From NCBI RefSeq assembly GCF_019218745.1, contig NZ_JAHUXA010000008.1:115556-179555 (forward strand): DNA of 64,000 nucleotides. Direction: 5' to 3'. Position 1 is the first letter of the stretch, and each line of letters starts with the position of its first letter. The notes under the pieces are model-generated. The model saw only the letters and a list, made by a program, of their open reading frames with translations, was not told the origin of the DNA and did not search any database. Source of the stretch: Enterobacter sp. ENT03 (GTDB taxonomy: Bacteria; Pseudomonadota; Gammaproteobacteria; Enterobacterales; Enterobacteriaceae). Below, piece after piece: positions 50,080 through 59,412 of the stretch. A program made the translations under genes and the position numbers.

Positions 50080-50595
50080 ATGCACCATGTTGTCTGTGCT
50101 ACCAGCAATCCAGCGAAAATTAAGGCTATTCTGCACGCATTTCACCAGATTTTCGGCGAAGGATCCTGCCATATAGACGCCATCGCCGTCGAGAGCGGCG
50201 TACCGGAACAGCCGTTTGGCAGCGCAGAAACGCGCGCTGGCGCACGCAATCGTGTCGAAAATGCTCGCCGGGAAAGGCCGCAGGCGGATTTTTGGGTGGC
50301 GATAGAAGCAGGCATTGATGATGACAGCACGTTCAGTTGGGTGGTAATTGACAGCCGCGATCAGCGTGGCGAAGCGCGTTCCGCTACCCTGCCGCTGCCG
50401 GCGGTGATTCTGGAGCGGGTGCGCGCCGGTGAAGCGCTTGGCCCGGTGATGTCGAACTATACCGGTATTGATGAGATTGGGCGTAAAGACGGCGCGATTG
50501 GCGTGTTCACCGCCGGAAAGCTAACGCGCAGCAGCGTCTACCATCAGGCGGTGATCCTGGCGTTAAGCCCGTTTCACAACGCCGTTTATCGCTGA
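50080..50595 (+). CDS. yjjX: Inosine/xanthosine triphosphatase YjjX
   Basis: YjjX removes non-canonical purine triphosphates. I use the ATG at 50080 ([14 protein letters not shown]), giving 171 residues, close to the 170 of E. coli. The SNPAKI and [10 protein letters not shown] segments form the nucleotide pocket of the NTPase fold. Its end overlaps the convergent trpR end by 10 bases. Confidence 0.96.
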   Translation: MHHVVCATSNPAKIKAILHAFHQIFGEGSCHIDAIAVESGVPEQPFGSAETRAGARNRVENARRERPQADFWVAIEAGIDDDSTFSWVVIDSRDQRGEARSATLPLPAVILERVRAGEALGPVMSNYTGIDEIGRKDGAIGVFTAGKLTRSSVYHQAVILALSPFHNAVYR

Positions 50596-50915
50596 TTTTT
50601 CAGCAGCGCCTGTTCGAGCCACAACCGCAGCTCGGCGGGCGCTGCCTTCAGGCTGTTCGAGCCGCGGGTAATGGTCGCAATGCCTGTCCCCAGCTCATTT
50701 TTCAGTTCGCGCTGGCTCATCTCGCCGCGCAGCAATTCTTCAATGATCCGTACCCGCGTCCCTAAGGCTTCGCGCTCGTCCGGCGTCAGCATCAAATTGA
50801 GCAATGGAAGATGTAAATCCTGTTCACAGGACTGTGTAAGCAGCTCGACGAAGCGCAACCATTCCTGGTGACGCTGTTCCGCGACGGCTGCTGAATAAGG
50901 AGATTGTTGCGTCAT
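50586..50915 (-). CDS. trpR: Trp operon repressor
   Basis: This 109-residue all-helical repressor binds DNA with tryptophan as co-repressor. The helix-turn-helix is in [24 protein letters not shown], and the co-repressor residues around TRVRIIEEL are conserved. A TrpR operator lies just upstream, giving autoregulation. It is downstream of slt on the same strand. Confidence 0.98.
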   Translation of the reverse strand: MTQQSPYSAAVAEQRHQEWLRFVELLTQSCEQDLHLPLLNLMLTPDEREALGTRVRIIEELLRGEMSQRELKNELGTGIATITRGSNSLKAAPAELRLWLEQALLKNQR

Positions 50916-50926
50916 GTCATACCGCC

Positions 50927-50944
50927 ATACTCATCAACGAGTAC
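50927..50944 (-). promoter_or_regulatory. trpR: TrpR operator of trpR
   Basis: On the minus strand, GTACTC-GTTGAT-GAGTAT, a near-perfect inverted repeat of the trp operator type, ends about 11 bases before the trpR start. It matches the autoregulatory operator known in E. coli. Confidence 0.78.
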
Positions 50945-50969
50945 AGCAGCATAACACACTCCCGGCAGA

Positions 50970-52907
50970 TCAGTAACGACGCCCCCATTCGGTGGCGGTA
51001 AGCAACGTCGGTTTGCCGCCCATGAAGTACTGATAATAGGCATCATAGGCCAGCACGTTTTTCACATAACCGCGCGTTTCCGAGAACGGAATACTCTCCA
51101 CAAAAGCAATGGCATCAATGCGTCCACCGCTGTTGCCAAGCCAGGTACGCACGCGGCCAGGGCCGGCATTGTAGGCCGCCGATGCGAAGATACGGTTATT
51201 GCCAAACTGCTCATAGACGTACTGCAAATAGCGGGTACCGATGTTGATATTGGTTTCCGGATCCAGCAGCTGGCCCGGCGAGCTGTAGCCCGGAATATTA
51301 AACATCTTCACCATATGCGTCGCGGTACCCGGCATGATCTGCATCAGACCGCTGGCACCGACCGGCGAGCGCACTTTCGGGTTCCAGGCGCTCTCCTGAC
51401 GCGAGATCGCCATGGCGTAGCTCTGGGGAATATCCTTGTCGCTGGTGTAACGTTCAAAGAGATCGTTGTAGGCCAGCGGGAAACGCTCCTCCAGCTGATC
51501 CCACAGCTTACCGGCGATGGTCGCCTGCACGCTCAGATCCCACCACTGACGGTCAAATGCATAGCGCGCCAGCTGCGCCTGCTGTTGCGTGGTGCGGCTG
51601 GTGACCAGGTTCGCCCACTCGCTGCGGGCGGTGTTATCCAGCCCCCAGTACATCAGCTCACGCACACGCGCCATTTCCGGGCCTTGTACCAGCGCTGGAT
51701 CGACGTTGCCCGGGGCTTTATCCACTTTCAGCGGATAGTCTTCCCCCAGACGCTGCGCCGCCACCATCGGATAGAACCCGCGCTGCTGCATCAGGGATCG
51801 CAGAATAGTATTCGCTTCGTCCTCGCGGCCCCGCTCCAGCAGCAGATCCGCCTGCCAGTAGCGCCACTCGTCTTTCTCTTTCGCCTCCATCGGCAGACGC
51901 GCCAGCCAGGTGTTCAGCCCGCGGCGATCCCCCTGCCCTAAGGCGATGCGTACGCGGCGCTCCAGCAGCGAAATGGACTGGGTGCGCATAATGGCGTCGT
52001 CGCGCCAGCGTGCCTGTTCTTCGGTGACGTCGTTGCCCATCAGACGCCAGGCGATAATATCGCGCAGCGCCTGAGTTTGATCTTCATTAAGCTGCTGGGC
52101 CTGCACCAGCGACGGCAGCATCAGACGCGCATTTTCCACATCCTGACGCGCCACGCTGGCGAAGGCTTCTTCCGCCATCTGGCGGGTAAAATCGGTGGCC
52201 CCGGTGGTGCGGGCGAAGGTCAGTACGCTGTTGGGATCGTTGGCCAGCGTCACAATCGCCGTCGAAATGGTCTGGTATTCCGCGGGCATTTGATTCGCCA
52301 GCACCGTCACCAGTTGGGTATTCCCGGCTTTCATCGCCAGGCGAATACGTTCCAGATACGCGAGCGGATCCTGGGTACCTGAGGCGCGCCAGGCGCCGAA
52401 CAGTTTGTCACAGGCGTTCGGCTGGCTTTTCCCGCTCAGCCACAGATCTTTTGCACCCTGCCAGGCGTCGATGGCCTGGCCGGTATTCCATTTGGCGAAG
52501 TAGTAGTTACATTGCGCTTCGGTGGTGCCCGGTTTTTGCGGGCTGAACGCCAGCAGGCCGCGCCAGTCTTCACGCCGCGCCAGCTCGTTCACAAAGCGGT
52601 TTTGCAGGCTGCGGGCGGGGGGCAGCGTCGGATTCGCCTGAATAAAATTGCTCACCTTGATCGCTGGCTGGTTCATCAGATCGTCGGTGATCTGGCGGTA
52701 TTCCAGATAAGGATAAAGGGGATAATCGGTGAGGGTTGGCATCAGCTGTGCCACCACGTCCATTTGTTTGTTATCCCACGCCTGCTTCACTTGCGCATAA
52801 CGGTTACGTTGTTCGTCCAGCGAATCGGCGCGTGCCGAATGACTGATGGTCAATAAATAACTGCCTACCACCAGCATCTGCCAGGCGACGTGTTTAGCTT
52901 TCTGCAC
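50970..52907 (-). CDS. slt: Soluble lytic murein transglycosylase Slt70
   Basis: This 645-residue periplasmic enzyme cleaves peptidoglycan to anhydro-muropeptides. It has an N-terminal signal peptide ending SARA-DSLDEQ, a long helical U-domain, and the C-terminal lysozyme-like domain with catalytic Glu in SRQESAWNPKVRSPVGAS and the GLMQIMPGTA motif. Length is identical to E. coli Slt. Confidence 0.98.
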   Translation of the reverse strand: MQKAKHVAWQMLVVGSYLLTISHSARADSLDEQRNRYAQVKQAWDNKQMDVVAQLMPTLTDYPLYPYLEYRQITDDLMNQPAIKVSNFIQANPTLPPARSLQNRFVNELARREDWRGLLAFSPQKPGTTEAQCNYYFAKWNTGQAIDAWQGAKDLWLSGKSQPNACDKLFGAWRASGTQDPLAYLERIRLAMKAGNTQLVTVLANQMPAEYQTISTAIVTLANDPNSVLTFARTTGATDFTRQMAEEAFASVARQDVENARLMLPSLVQAQQLNEDQTQALRDIIAWRLMGNDVTEEQARWRDDAIMRTQSISLLERRVRIALGQGDRRGLNTWLARLPMEAKEKDEWRYWQADLLLERGREDEANTILRSLMQQRGFYPMVAAQRLGEDYPLKVDKAPGNVDPALVQGPEMARVRELMYWGLDNTARSEWANLVTSRTTQQQAQLARYAFDRQWWDLSVQATIAGKLWDQLEERFPLAYNDLFERYTSDKDIPQSYAMAISRQESAWNPKVRSPVGASGLMQIMPGTATHMVKMFNIPGYSSPGQLLDPETNINIGTRYLQYVYEQFGNNRIFASAAYNAGPGRVRTWLGNSGGRIDAIAFVESIPFSETRGYVKNVLAYDAYYQYFMGGKPTLLTATEWGRRY

Positions 52908-53127
52908 AGGCTTTTTTCCTCATATCAATAAAACGCTTCGCCGCATCATGCGCTCGAATACTTTATGCTAACCAGGCATGCCTTATCGCGCCACGCCCTG
53001 AACACTTTTTTACCATTTCGGGGCGATTTAACACTCTCGCCCGGGCCTGCTGGGATTGCGCAGTGAAAACGGCTACACTGCGCAGTTAAAGACCATTCAC
53101 ATCCCGATAAAAGAGGCGAAGTCCAAC

Positions 53128-54795
53128 GTGGCTCAATTCGTTTATACCATGCATCGTGTCGGCAAAGTGGTTCCGCCGAAACGTCATATCCTGAAAAATA
53201 TCTCGCTGAGTTTCTTCCCCGGCGCAAAAATTGGCGTGCTGGGTCTCAACGGTGCCGGTAAGTCCACCCTGCTGCGCATCATGGCCGGCATCGATACAGA
53301 CATCGAAGGTGAAGCCCGTCCGCAGCCTGGCCTGAAAATTGGTTATCTGCCGCAGGAGCCGAAACTCAATCCTGAACATACCGTGCGTGAGTCCGTTGAA
53401 GAAGCGGTTGCCGACGTGGTTAATGCCCTGAAAGGCCTGGACGAGGTGTACGCGAAGTACGCTGAGCCGGACGCCGACTTCGACAAGCTCGCCGCTCAGC
53501 AAGGCAAGTTTGAAGAGATCATTCAGGCGCACGACGGTCATAACCTGAACGTGCAGCTGGAACGCGCCGCCGATGCGCTGCGTCTGCCGGACTGGGATGC
53601 CAAAATCGAAAAACTGTCCGGTGGTGAACGCCGCCGCGTCGCGCTGTGCCGTCTGCTGCTGGAAAAGCCGGACATGCTGCTGCTCGACGAACCGACGAAC
53701 CACCTGGATGCGGAATCTGTCGCCTGGCTGGAACGCTTCCTGCACGACTTCGAAGGCACCGTCGTGGCGATCACCCACGACCGTTACTTCCTCGATAACG
53801 TCGCCGGCTGGATCCTCGAGCTTGACCGCGGTGAAGGTATTCCGTGGGAAGGTAACTACTCCTCCTGGCTTGAGCAGAAAGATCAGCGTCTGGCGCAGGA
53901 AGCCTCTCAGGAAGCGGCCCGCCGTAAATCCATTGAGAAAGAGCTGGAGTGGGTGCGTCAGGGTGCGAAAGGCCGTCAGTCGAAAGGCAAGGCGCGTCTG
54001 GCTCGCTTTGAAGAGCTGAACAGCACCGAATACCAGAAACGTAACGAAACCAACGAACTCTTTATTCCACCTGGACCGCGTCTGGGCGATAAAGTCGTTG
54101 AAGTCACTAACCTCTGCAAATCCTACGGCGATCGCCAGCTGATCGACGGCCTGACCTTCTCCGTGCCGAAAGGCGCGATTGTCGGCATCATTGGCCCGAA
54201 CGGCGCGGGTAAATCCACGCTGTTCCGCATGTTGTCCGGTGAAGAACAGCCAGACAGCGGCACCATCGAGTTGGGTGAAACCGTGAAACTGGCGTCCGTT
54301 GACCAGTTCCGTGACGCGATGGATAACAGCAAAACCGTGTGGGAAGAAGTGTCCGGCGGGCTGGATATTATGCGTATCGGCAACACCGAGATGCCAAGCC
54401 GCGCCTACGTTGGCCGCTTTAACTTTAAAGGGGTTGATCAGGGTAAACGCGTGGGCGAACTGTCCGGCGGTGAGCGTGGTCGTCTGCACCTGGCGAAGTT
54501 GTTGCAGGTTGGCGGCAACATGTTGCTGCTCGATGAACCGACCAACGACCTGGACATCGAAACCCTGCGCGCACTGGAAAACGCCCTGCTGGAGTTCCCG
54601 GGCTGCGCGATGGTGATCTCGCACGACCGCTGGTTCCTTGACCGCATCGCCACCCACATTCTGGATTACCAGGATGAAGGCAAAGTGGAATTCTTCGAAG
54701 GTAACTTTACCGAATACGAAGAGTACAAGAAACGCACGCTCGGCGCGGATGCGCTGGAGCCGAAGCGTATCAAGTACAAACGTATTTCGAAGTAA
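53128..54795 (+). CDS. ettA: Energy-dependent translational throttle protein EttA (ABC-F)
   Basis: EttA binds the ribosomal E site and gates the first elongation step by ADP/ATP ratio. I choose the GTG at 53128 (MAQFVYTMHRVGKVVPPKRH), giving 555 residues, the E. coli length; 24 upstream in-frame codons are not conserved. Two ABC domains each have a Walker A (GLNGAGKST, GPNGAGKST), a signature (LSGGERRR, LSGGERGR) and a Walker B (LLLDEPTN). The linker between them is rich in charged residues. It diverges from slt. Confidence 0.97.
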   Translation: MAQFVYTMHRVGKVVPPKRHILKNISLSFFPGAKIGVLGLNGAGKSTLLRIMAGIDTDIEGEARPQPGLKIGYLPQEPKLNPEHTVRESVEEAVADVVNALKGLDEVYAKYAEPDADFDKLAAQQGKFEEIIQAHDGHNLNVQLERAADALRLPDWDAKIEKLSGGERRRVALCRLLLEKPDMLLLDEPTNHLDAESVAWLERFLHDFEGTVVAITHDRYFLDNVAGWILELDRGEGIPWEGNYSSWLEQKDQRLAQEASQEAARRKSIEKELEWVRQGAKGRQSKGKARLARFEELNSTEYQKRNETNELFIPPGPRLGDKVVEVTNLCKSYGDRQLIDGLTFSVPKGAIVGIIGPNGAGKSTLFRMLSGEEQPDSGTIELGETVKLASVDQFRDAMDNSKTVWEEVSGGLDIMRIGNTEMPSRAYVGRFNFKGVDQGKRVGELSGGERGRLHLAKLLQVGGNMLLLDEPTNDLDIETLRALENALLEFPGCAMVISHDRWFLDRIATHILDYQDEGKVEFFEGNFTEYEEYKKRTLGADALEPKRIKYKRISK

Positions 54796-54801
54796 TGCCG
54801 G

Positions 54802-54836
54802 TGCCCCTCTCCCGTCGGGAAAGGGGCATATTTTTA
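54802..54836. terminator. Terminator between ettA and nadR
   Basis: A TGCCCCTCTCCC / GGGAAAGGGGCA imperfect stem is followed by TATTTTTA, just past the ettA stop. It overlaps the stop codon of the convergent nadR gene. Confidence 0.75.
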
Positions 54837-56066
54837 GCCCTGCTCGCCCATCAGCTTCTTCACCAGATCCACACAGCGCAGGAAACGCGCGTCGTAGTCC
54901 GCCTCTTCCACATGTACAAAGTCGATATTGTTTTGCTTCAGCAGTGACACCAGCAACGCCTGAAACTCTTTTCTGTCCACCGAGCTGCCGAGGCTGCGCA
55001 GGCCATCGGACACCCACGGCGTATTGTTTTCCAGCAGGATCACCAGGTCAAAACGGTACTCGTCGATCAACGCCTGCACAAACGGATGCTCGCGCCCTTC
55101 GTACTTTTTACAGAACGCCTGGGTGCTGACAAAATCCGTATCCACAAAGGCGACTTTATTTGCGTATTTCACCGCAAAATCAATGTACTGCGCATGGCCC
55201 AGCGCGATCTTGTCATAGTCCGAATACTGCAACGCCATCTCGTCGCCACCCAGATGCGAGAAAACATAATCGCGGCCATATTCCCAGGCGCTGGTGGTGT
55301 TAAAGATGTTGGCGAGCTTGTTGATAAGCGTCGATTTGCCGCTCGACTCGCCGCCAAGAATGGCGACGGTACGCACAAAGAAGGGTTTCACTTCGGTCGG
55401 GATGTAATCCCAGTAGCGGAACGGGTTTTCGCGGATCTGCGCGCCACTGATGTTCATAAAAGTACGTTCAGGATCGATCAGCACCGTCTCCGTTCCCAGA
55501 TGCTCCAGATACTGCGGCGCATCCAGCGCTTCCGAGGTGTAAATGCGGTTCGGTTCGATGCCCTTCTCTTCCATAAAGGCTTTCATGCCCCGGCTCCACA
55601 CGTCCCAGCCGTGCGGATACGGCTCCATGCCCTCTTCGTTGAAGGCATGAATATGAATATTTTTCTGGTATTTGAAGGTCTGCAACAGCCAGCGCAGGCG
55701 ATCCGGCACGGTCGGCTGCTGTGACATCGCGCTGTCTTCAAACAGGGCGCGGTCACGGGTGTCGTCATAGCCCATGATGATGTGCAGCTCGTCCACCTGG
55801 CTACAGGCGCGCTGGATCAGATAGATATGCCCGGTATGCAACGGGTAAAACTTGCCGAACACCACGCCGACGGTTTTACGGCGGCGCGGAAATTCCAGCC
55901 CTAAAAAGCGGTGCAGCGCTTCAAGTTTTTGCGCGCTGGGGCTTTTGATTTTGGCATTGAGCAACTGGCTGAGGTAGCCCTTGGTCATGCCGCTGGCATC
56001 GGCTACCTGCTGCAAGGTGCAGCCTTTCTGGCGGATCGCGGTCTTCAGATAATCAAATGACGACAT
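54834..56066 (-). CDS. nadR: Trifunctional NAD regulator / NMN adenylyltransferase / ribosylnicotinamide kinase
   Basis: NadR represses NAD synthesis and salvages nicotinamide riboside. The ATG at 56066 gives 410 residues as in E. coli. Domains: an N-terminal helix-turn-helix (LQQVADASGMTKGYLSQLL), an NMN adenylyltransferase domain with GKFYPLHTGHIYLIQ near residue 70, and a C-terminal kinase with P-loop GGESSGKSTL near residue 237. It starts 45 bases after the radA stop on the same strand. Confidence 0.98.
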   Translation of the reverse strand: MSSFDYLKTAIRQKGCTLQQVADASGMTKGYLSQLLNAKIKSPSAQKLEALHRFLGLEFPRRRKTVGVVFGKFYPLHTGHIYLIQRACSQVDELHIIMGYDDTRDRALFEDSAMSQQPTVPDRLRWLLQTFKYQKNIHIHAFNEEGMEPYPHGWDVWSRGMKAFMEEKGIEPNRIYTSEALDAPQYLEHLGTETVLIDPERTFMNISGAQIRENPFRYWDYIPTEVKPFFVRTVAILGGESSGKSTLINKLANIFNTTSAWEYGRDYVFSHLGGDEMALQYSDYDKIALGHAQYIDFAVKYANKVAFVDTDFVSTQAFCKKYEGREHPFVQALIDEYRFDLVILLENNTPWVSDGLRSLGSSVDRKEFQALLVSLLKQNNIDFVHVEEADYDARFLRCVDLVKKLMGEQG

Positions 56067-56111
56067 AGGTGCCTCCTGCATCAGTGCGGTGTATTTCCGC
56101 TTAATAGTTCA

Positions 56112-57494
56112 TTATAAGTCGTCAAAAACAGATAGCGCATCAGAAAGCTTCTTGACACCAAAGACTTGCATCCCCTCCGGCGGCTTTTTCGGCACGTTTG
56201 CCGCAGGCACGATGGCGCGTTTGAAGCCGTGTTTGGCGGCTTCCGAAATACGCTCCTGACCGCTGGGCACCGGGCGAATTTCACCCGCCAGCCCCACTTC
56301 GCCAAAGACCACTAAATCGGCGGGTAGCGGGCGGTCGCGCAGGCTGGAAACCATCGCCAGCAGCAGCGCCAGGTCTGCACTGGTTTCGGTGACTTTTACG
56401 CCACCGACCACGTTAACGAACACGTCCTGATCCGACATTTGCAGACCGCCATGACGGTGCAGCACCGCCAGCAAAATCGCCAGTCGGTTTTGCTCAAGCC
56501 CGACCGCCACGCGGCGCGGGTTAGCCATCATCGAGTGATCCACCAGCGCCTGAATTTCTACCAGCAACGGGCGCGTACCTTCCCATACCACCATCACCGA
56601 GCTGCCAGAGGTGACTTCATCGCCCCGGCTTAAGAAGATGGCGGACGGATTGTTGACTTCACGCAGGCCCTGCTCGGTCATGGCAAAAACGCCCAGTTCG
56701 TTGACCGCGCCGAAACGGTTTTTATGGCTGCGCAACGTGCGGAAACGGGAGTCGGCATCGCCGTCCAGCAGCACCGAACAGTCGATACAGTGCTCCAGCA
56801 CTTTCGGCCCGGCGAGCGAGCCGTCTTTGGTGACGTGGCCGACCATGACAATCGCCACGCCGCGCGTTTTGGCGTAGCGCGTCAGATAGGCCGCCCCTTC
56901 GCGCACCTGCGCCACGCTGCCTGGCGAGGACTGAATATCCGCCATGTGCATCACCTGGATGGAGTCGATGACCATCAGCTTTGGCTGCTCTTCATCGGCA
57001 ATAGTGCAGATGTCTTCAATGCTGGTTTCAGACAGCATATTCAGATTCGCCGTCGGCAGCCCCAGACGGTGCGCGCGCATCGCCACCTGTTGCAGCGACT
57101 CTTCCCCGGTGACGTAGAGGGTTTTCATATGCTCCGACAGCTTGCACAGGGTTTGCAGCAGCAGCGTGGACTTGCCCGCGCCAGGGTTACCGCCGATAAG
57201 TATTGCGCTGCCCGGCACCACGCCGCCGCCCAGCACGCGGTCAAATTCTTTAAAGCCGGTGGAAAAGCGCGGTAGTGCTTCAAGGCTGATCTCGGAAAGC
57301 TTCTGCACTTTTGAGCTGCCCGCGTTACCGGCATAGCCGCTCAGGCGTTCGTTACGGGCAACCACGGGCGATGCCGCCACACGCACTTCGGTGATGGTGT
57401 TCCAGGCCTGACAGGCGCTGCATTGCCCCTGCCAGCGCGGATAATCGGCACCACATTCATTACATACAAATGCGCGTTTCGGAGCTTTTGCCAC
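56112..57494 (-). CDS. radA: DNA repair protein RadA
   Basis: This 460-residue branch-migration helicase acts in recombination. The N-terminal zinc finger is CNECGADYPRWQGQCSAC, the RecA-like core has Walker A GGNPGAGKST near residue 95 and the RadA-specific KNRFG motif near residue 258. The C-terminal Lon-protease-like domain contains GEVGLAGEIRPV. It lies 10 bases after serB, with nadR following. Confidence 0.98.
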   Translation of the reverse strand: MAKAPKRAFVCNECGADYPRWQGQCSACQAWNTITEVRVAASPVVARNERLSGYAGNAGSSKVQKLSEISLEALPRFSTGFKEFDRVLGGGVVPGSAILIGGNPGAGKSTLLLQTLCKLSEHMKTLYVTGEESLQQVAMRAHRLGLPTANLNMLSETSIEDICTIADEEQPKLMVIDSIQVMHMADIQSSPGSVAQVREGAAYLTRYAKTRGVAIVMVGHVTKDGSLAGPKVLEHCIDCSVLLDGDADSRFRTLRSHKNRFGAVNELGVFAMTEQGLREVNNPSAIFLSRGDEVTSGSSVMVVWEGTRPLLVEIQALVDHSMMANPRRVAVGLEQNRLAILLAVLHRHGGLQMSDQDVFVNVVGGVKVTETSADLALLLAMVSSLRDRPLPADLVVFGEVGLAGEIRPVPSGQERISEAAKHGFKRAIVPAANVPKKPPEGMQVFGVKKLSDALSVFDDL

Positions 57495-57504
57495 GTTTAC
57501 CTCG

Positions 57505-58476
57505 TTATTTCTGATTCATGCTGCCTGACAGGATGCAAAACACGCCCATCAGGTCAGCGTGACGGATCGTCACTTCTGTCTTTTCGTTCACCTTTGGCTT
57601 GGCATGATAGGCAATGCCCAGCCCTGCCGCTTTAATCATTGGCAGATCGTTAGCACCGTCGCCAATCGCCACGGTCTGCTCAAAGGGAACCTCATATTTT
57701 TCCGCCAAACGTTTCAGCGTTTTCGCTTTGTACTGCGCATCCACGATGTCGCCCAGCACATGGCCGGTGAGCTTACCGTCCATGATTTCCAGTTCGTTGG
57801 CCACCACCGCCGTCAGGTGCAGCTTTTCGCGCAGGTAATCGGCGAAGAAGGTGAAGCCGCCGGAGGCAATGGCGACTTTCCAGCCCAGCGCTTCCAGTTT
57901 CAGCACCAGCTGCGTGAGGCCCGGCATCAGCGGTAAGTCATCACGGACCTGACGCAGGATATTCGCATCGGCCCCTTTTAAGGTCGCCACGCGGCTGCGC
58001 AGGCTTTCGGTGAAATCCAGCTCGCCACGCATCGCGCGTTCGGTGACTTCCGCCACCATTTCGCCGGTACCCGCCAGTTTGGCGATCTCATCAATGCATT
58101 CAATCTGGATGGCGGTGGAGTCCATGTCCATCACCAGCAATCCTGGCGTTTTCAGGTGCGGGATCTTGCCGAGCGGCGCAACGTCCAGCCCGGCATCGTG
58201 CGCCAGACGGGTGGCGCGCGGCGTCAGCGAACCGGCCAGGCGGATCACTTGATATTCATCCACGCACCAGGAGGCGACAATTACCATTGCCGCGCCTAGT
58301 TTGCGCTGATACTCCGTCAGGCGCGCTTTATTCAGATCGCGACCGTAAAGCAGCCAGCCGCTGCGACCAGCATGATAATCCAGCGGCATCACCTCATCGC
58401 CACTTAACGAGAGCGGCAATCCGGGCCACTGAGAAACCTCTTCAGGCAGATCGCACCAGGTCAGACTGTTAAGCAT
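57505..58476 (-). CDS. serB: Phosphoserine phosphatase
   Basis: SerB does the last step of serine synthesis. At 323 residues (322 in E. coli) it has an N-terminal ACT-like regulatory part and a C-terminal HAD domain. The nucleophile motif is DMDSTAIQIECIDE near residue 118 and the last motif is AIGDGANDLPMIKAAGLG. It heads serB-radA-nadR. Upstream lies an ERIC element and then an accessory island instead of the short serB-ytjB gap of E. coli. Confidence 0.98.
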   Translation of the reverse strand: MLNSLTWCDLPEEVSQWPGLPLSLSGDEVMPLDYHAGRSGWLLYGRDLNKARLTEYQRKLGAAMVIVASWCVDEYQVIRLAGSLTPRATRLAHDAGLDVAPLGKIPHLKTPGLLVMDMDSTAIQIECIDEIAKLAGTGEMVAEVTERAMRGELDFTESLRSRVATLKGADANILRQVRDDLPLMPGLTQLVLKLEALGWKVAIASGGFTFFADYLREKLHLTAVVANELEIMDGKLTGHVLGDIVDAQYKAKTLKRLAEKYEVPFEQTVAIGDGANDLPMIKAAGLGIAYHAKPKVNEKTEVTIRHADLMGVFCILSGSMNQK

Positions 58477-58513
58477 TAAAGCTCCTGTTTACACGTTCGC
58501 GTCGGAAATTGTC

Positions 58514-58638
58514 TGTACCCTGAATAATTCGGATTGCAGGAAGGCGGCGACGCAGTGAATCCCCGGGGGCTTACATAAGTAAGTGACCGGGGCGAACGAG
58601 GAAAGCCAACACCTGCAACCTGAAGTATGACGGGTATA
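58514..58638. repeat. ERIC element (intergenic repeat unit, about 125 bp)
   Basis: The core GTGAATCCCCGGGGGCTTAC and AAGTAAGTGACCGGGGCGAA matches the ERIC consensus regions used for ERIC fingerprinting, with a few differences. The element ends with TGAAGTATGACGGGTATA. It lies between serB and the P4-like gene, at the left edge of the island. Confidence 0.92.
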
Positions 58639-58756
58639 AGGAAAATAACGCATGAGGCTACCTTGTAACCATCGCTTCTGGCAACAGCTTCATGTGGAAT
58701 TGTGCCGTGTTGCCGGGCCTGGAAAGAGGGAACCCGGCAGGACGTTTACCGTTACG

Positions 58757-59209
58757 CTACGCTTCCAGTTCTTGCACACACGCCTGCGTTCGCATCCAGC
58801 GCGGGGCTTTCATGATGTCCGTGAAATACCACACCAGTTCACAGAGCAGGCCGGTGAGGGTTTTTTCCATGTCCGGCGGCAGCGACTGGCTGTTGAGCAC
58901 GCGCGTTAACGTCAGACAGTATTCGCATAACAGGTCAGATTCCGGTTCAAAACGGGGCGGTTGCGCAGGCAGCGTATCCACCGTGAGCGCCGCAACCAGA
59001 TGCGGCGGTATCACCTCATTCAGCGTGGGCTGGAGCAGCATCAGGCAGGCATTCAGCCGTCCGCACATGGCGAGGCGCAGCGCCGGATCGTCGCTTTCAA
59101 TCAGCGCTTCGGCGAAGTGCTCGCAGTGATCCGCCAGCACGGTGAAATCGGTGTCTGCGGTAAAAGGAACGGTAAGTAACGGGTACAACTGATCGAGGAT
59201 GGTAGCCAT
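58757..59209 (-). CDS. Hypothetical protein, P4-satellite-like leader-operon gene
   Basis: This 150-residue, mostly helical soluble protein begins MATILDQLYPLL and ends CVQELEA. The ATG at 59209 has AGGAG about 8 bases upstream, so it looks genuinely translated. I recognise no domain. It lies directly downstream of an RNA leader with the seqA/seqB/seqC arrangement of the phage P4 immunity region. In P4-like elements, small ORFs of about 150 codons follow that leader, so it may be a relic or functional descendant of such a gene. No P4 integrase, alpha primase or cox gene is present. Confidence 0.6.
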   Translation of the reverse strand: MATILDQLYPLLTVPFTADTDFTVLADHCEHFAEALIESDDPALRLAMCGRLNACLMLLQPTLNEVIPPHLVAALTVDTLPAQPPRFEPESDLLCEYCLTLTRVLNSQSLPPDMEKTLTGLLCELVWYFTDIMKAPRWMRTQACVQELEA

Positions 59210-59219
59210 ATGGCAGTCT

Positions 59220-59412
59220 CCTGTAACGGTTTAATATTCCGCCAGCGGAGAGGCTAATCCCACGGGTGGCGGAACCGGACGAGGTTAGCCTTACTGGTGT
59301 TACAGGAAACCAGCGCGTCTTTCGACGCCCTCGCCCGGCCCACCATTGAGGTGTAGCCGAACGCACGACATAAAAATTATGTCGCCTGTAACAATTCGTG
59401 GAGGCTAATCCC
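59220..59412 (-). ncRNA. P4-type immunity leader with complementary segments (CI-RNA-like)
   Basis: Three related segments occur. CCTGTAAC plus GAGGCTAATCCC appears at 59220-59261 and again at 59385-59412. Between them the inverse complement, GAGGTTAGCC plus GTTACAGG, lies at 59281-59306. On a minus-strand transcript the middle segment can pair with either outer one. That is the layout of phage P4 seqA, seqB (inside CI RNA) and seqC, which cause early transcription termination and superimmunity. A hairpin (CGACATAA-AAA-TTATGTCG, 59366-59384) lies beside the upstream segment. A protein-coding gene follows downstream with a good ribosome-binding site. Promoter and RNA ends are not defined by sequence alone. 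Confidence 0.6.

Noticed and set aside
53086..55017. 643-codon open frame antisense to ettA
   Set aside because: A shadow of a highly expressed ABC-F gene; no protein features.
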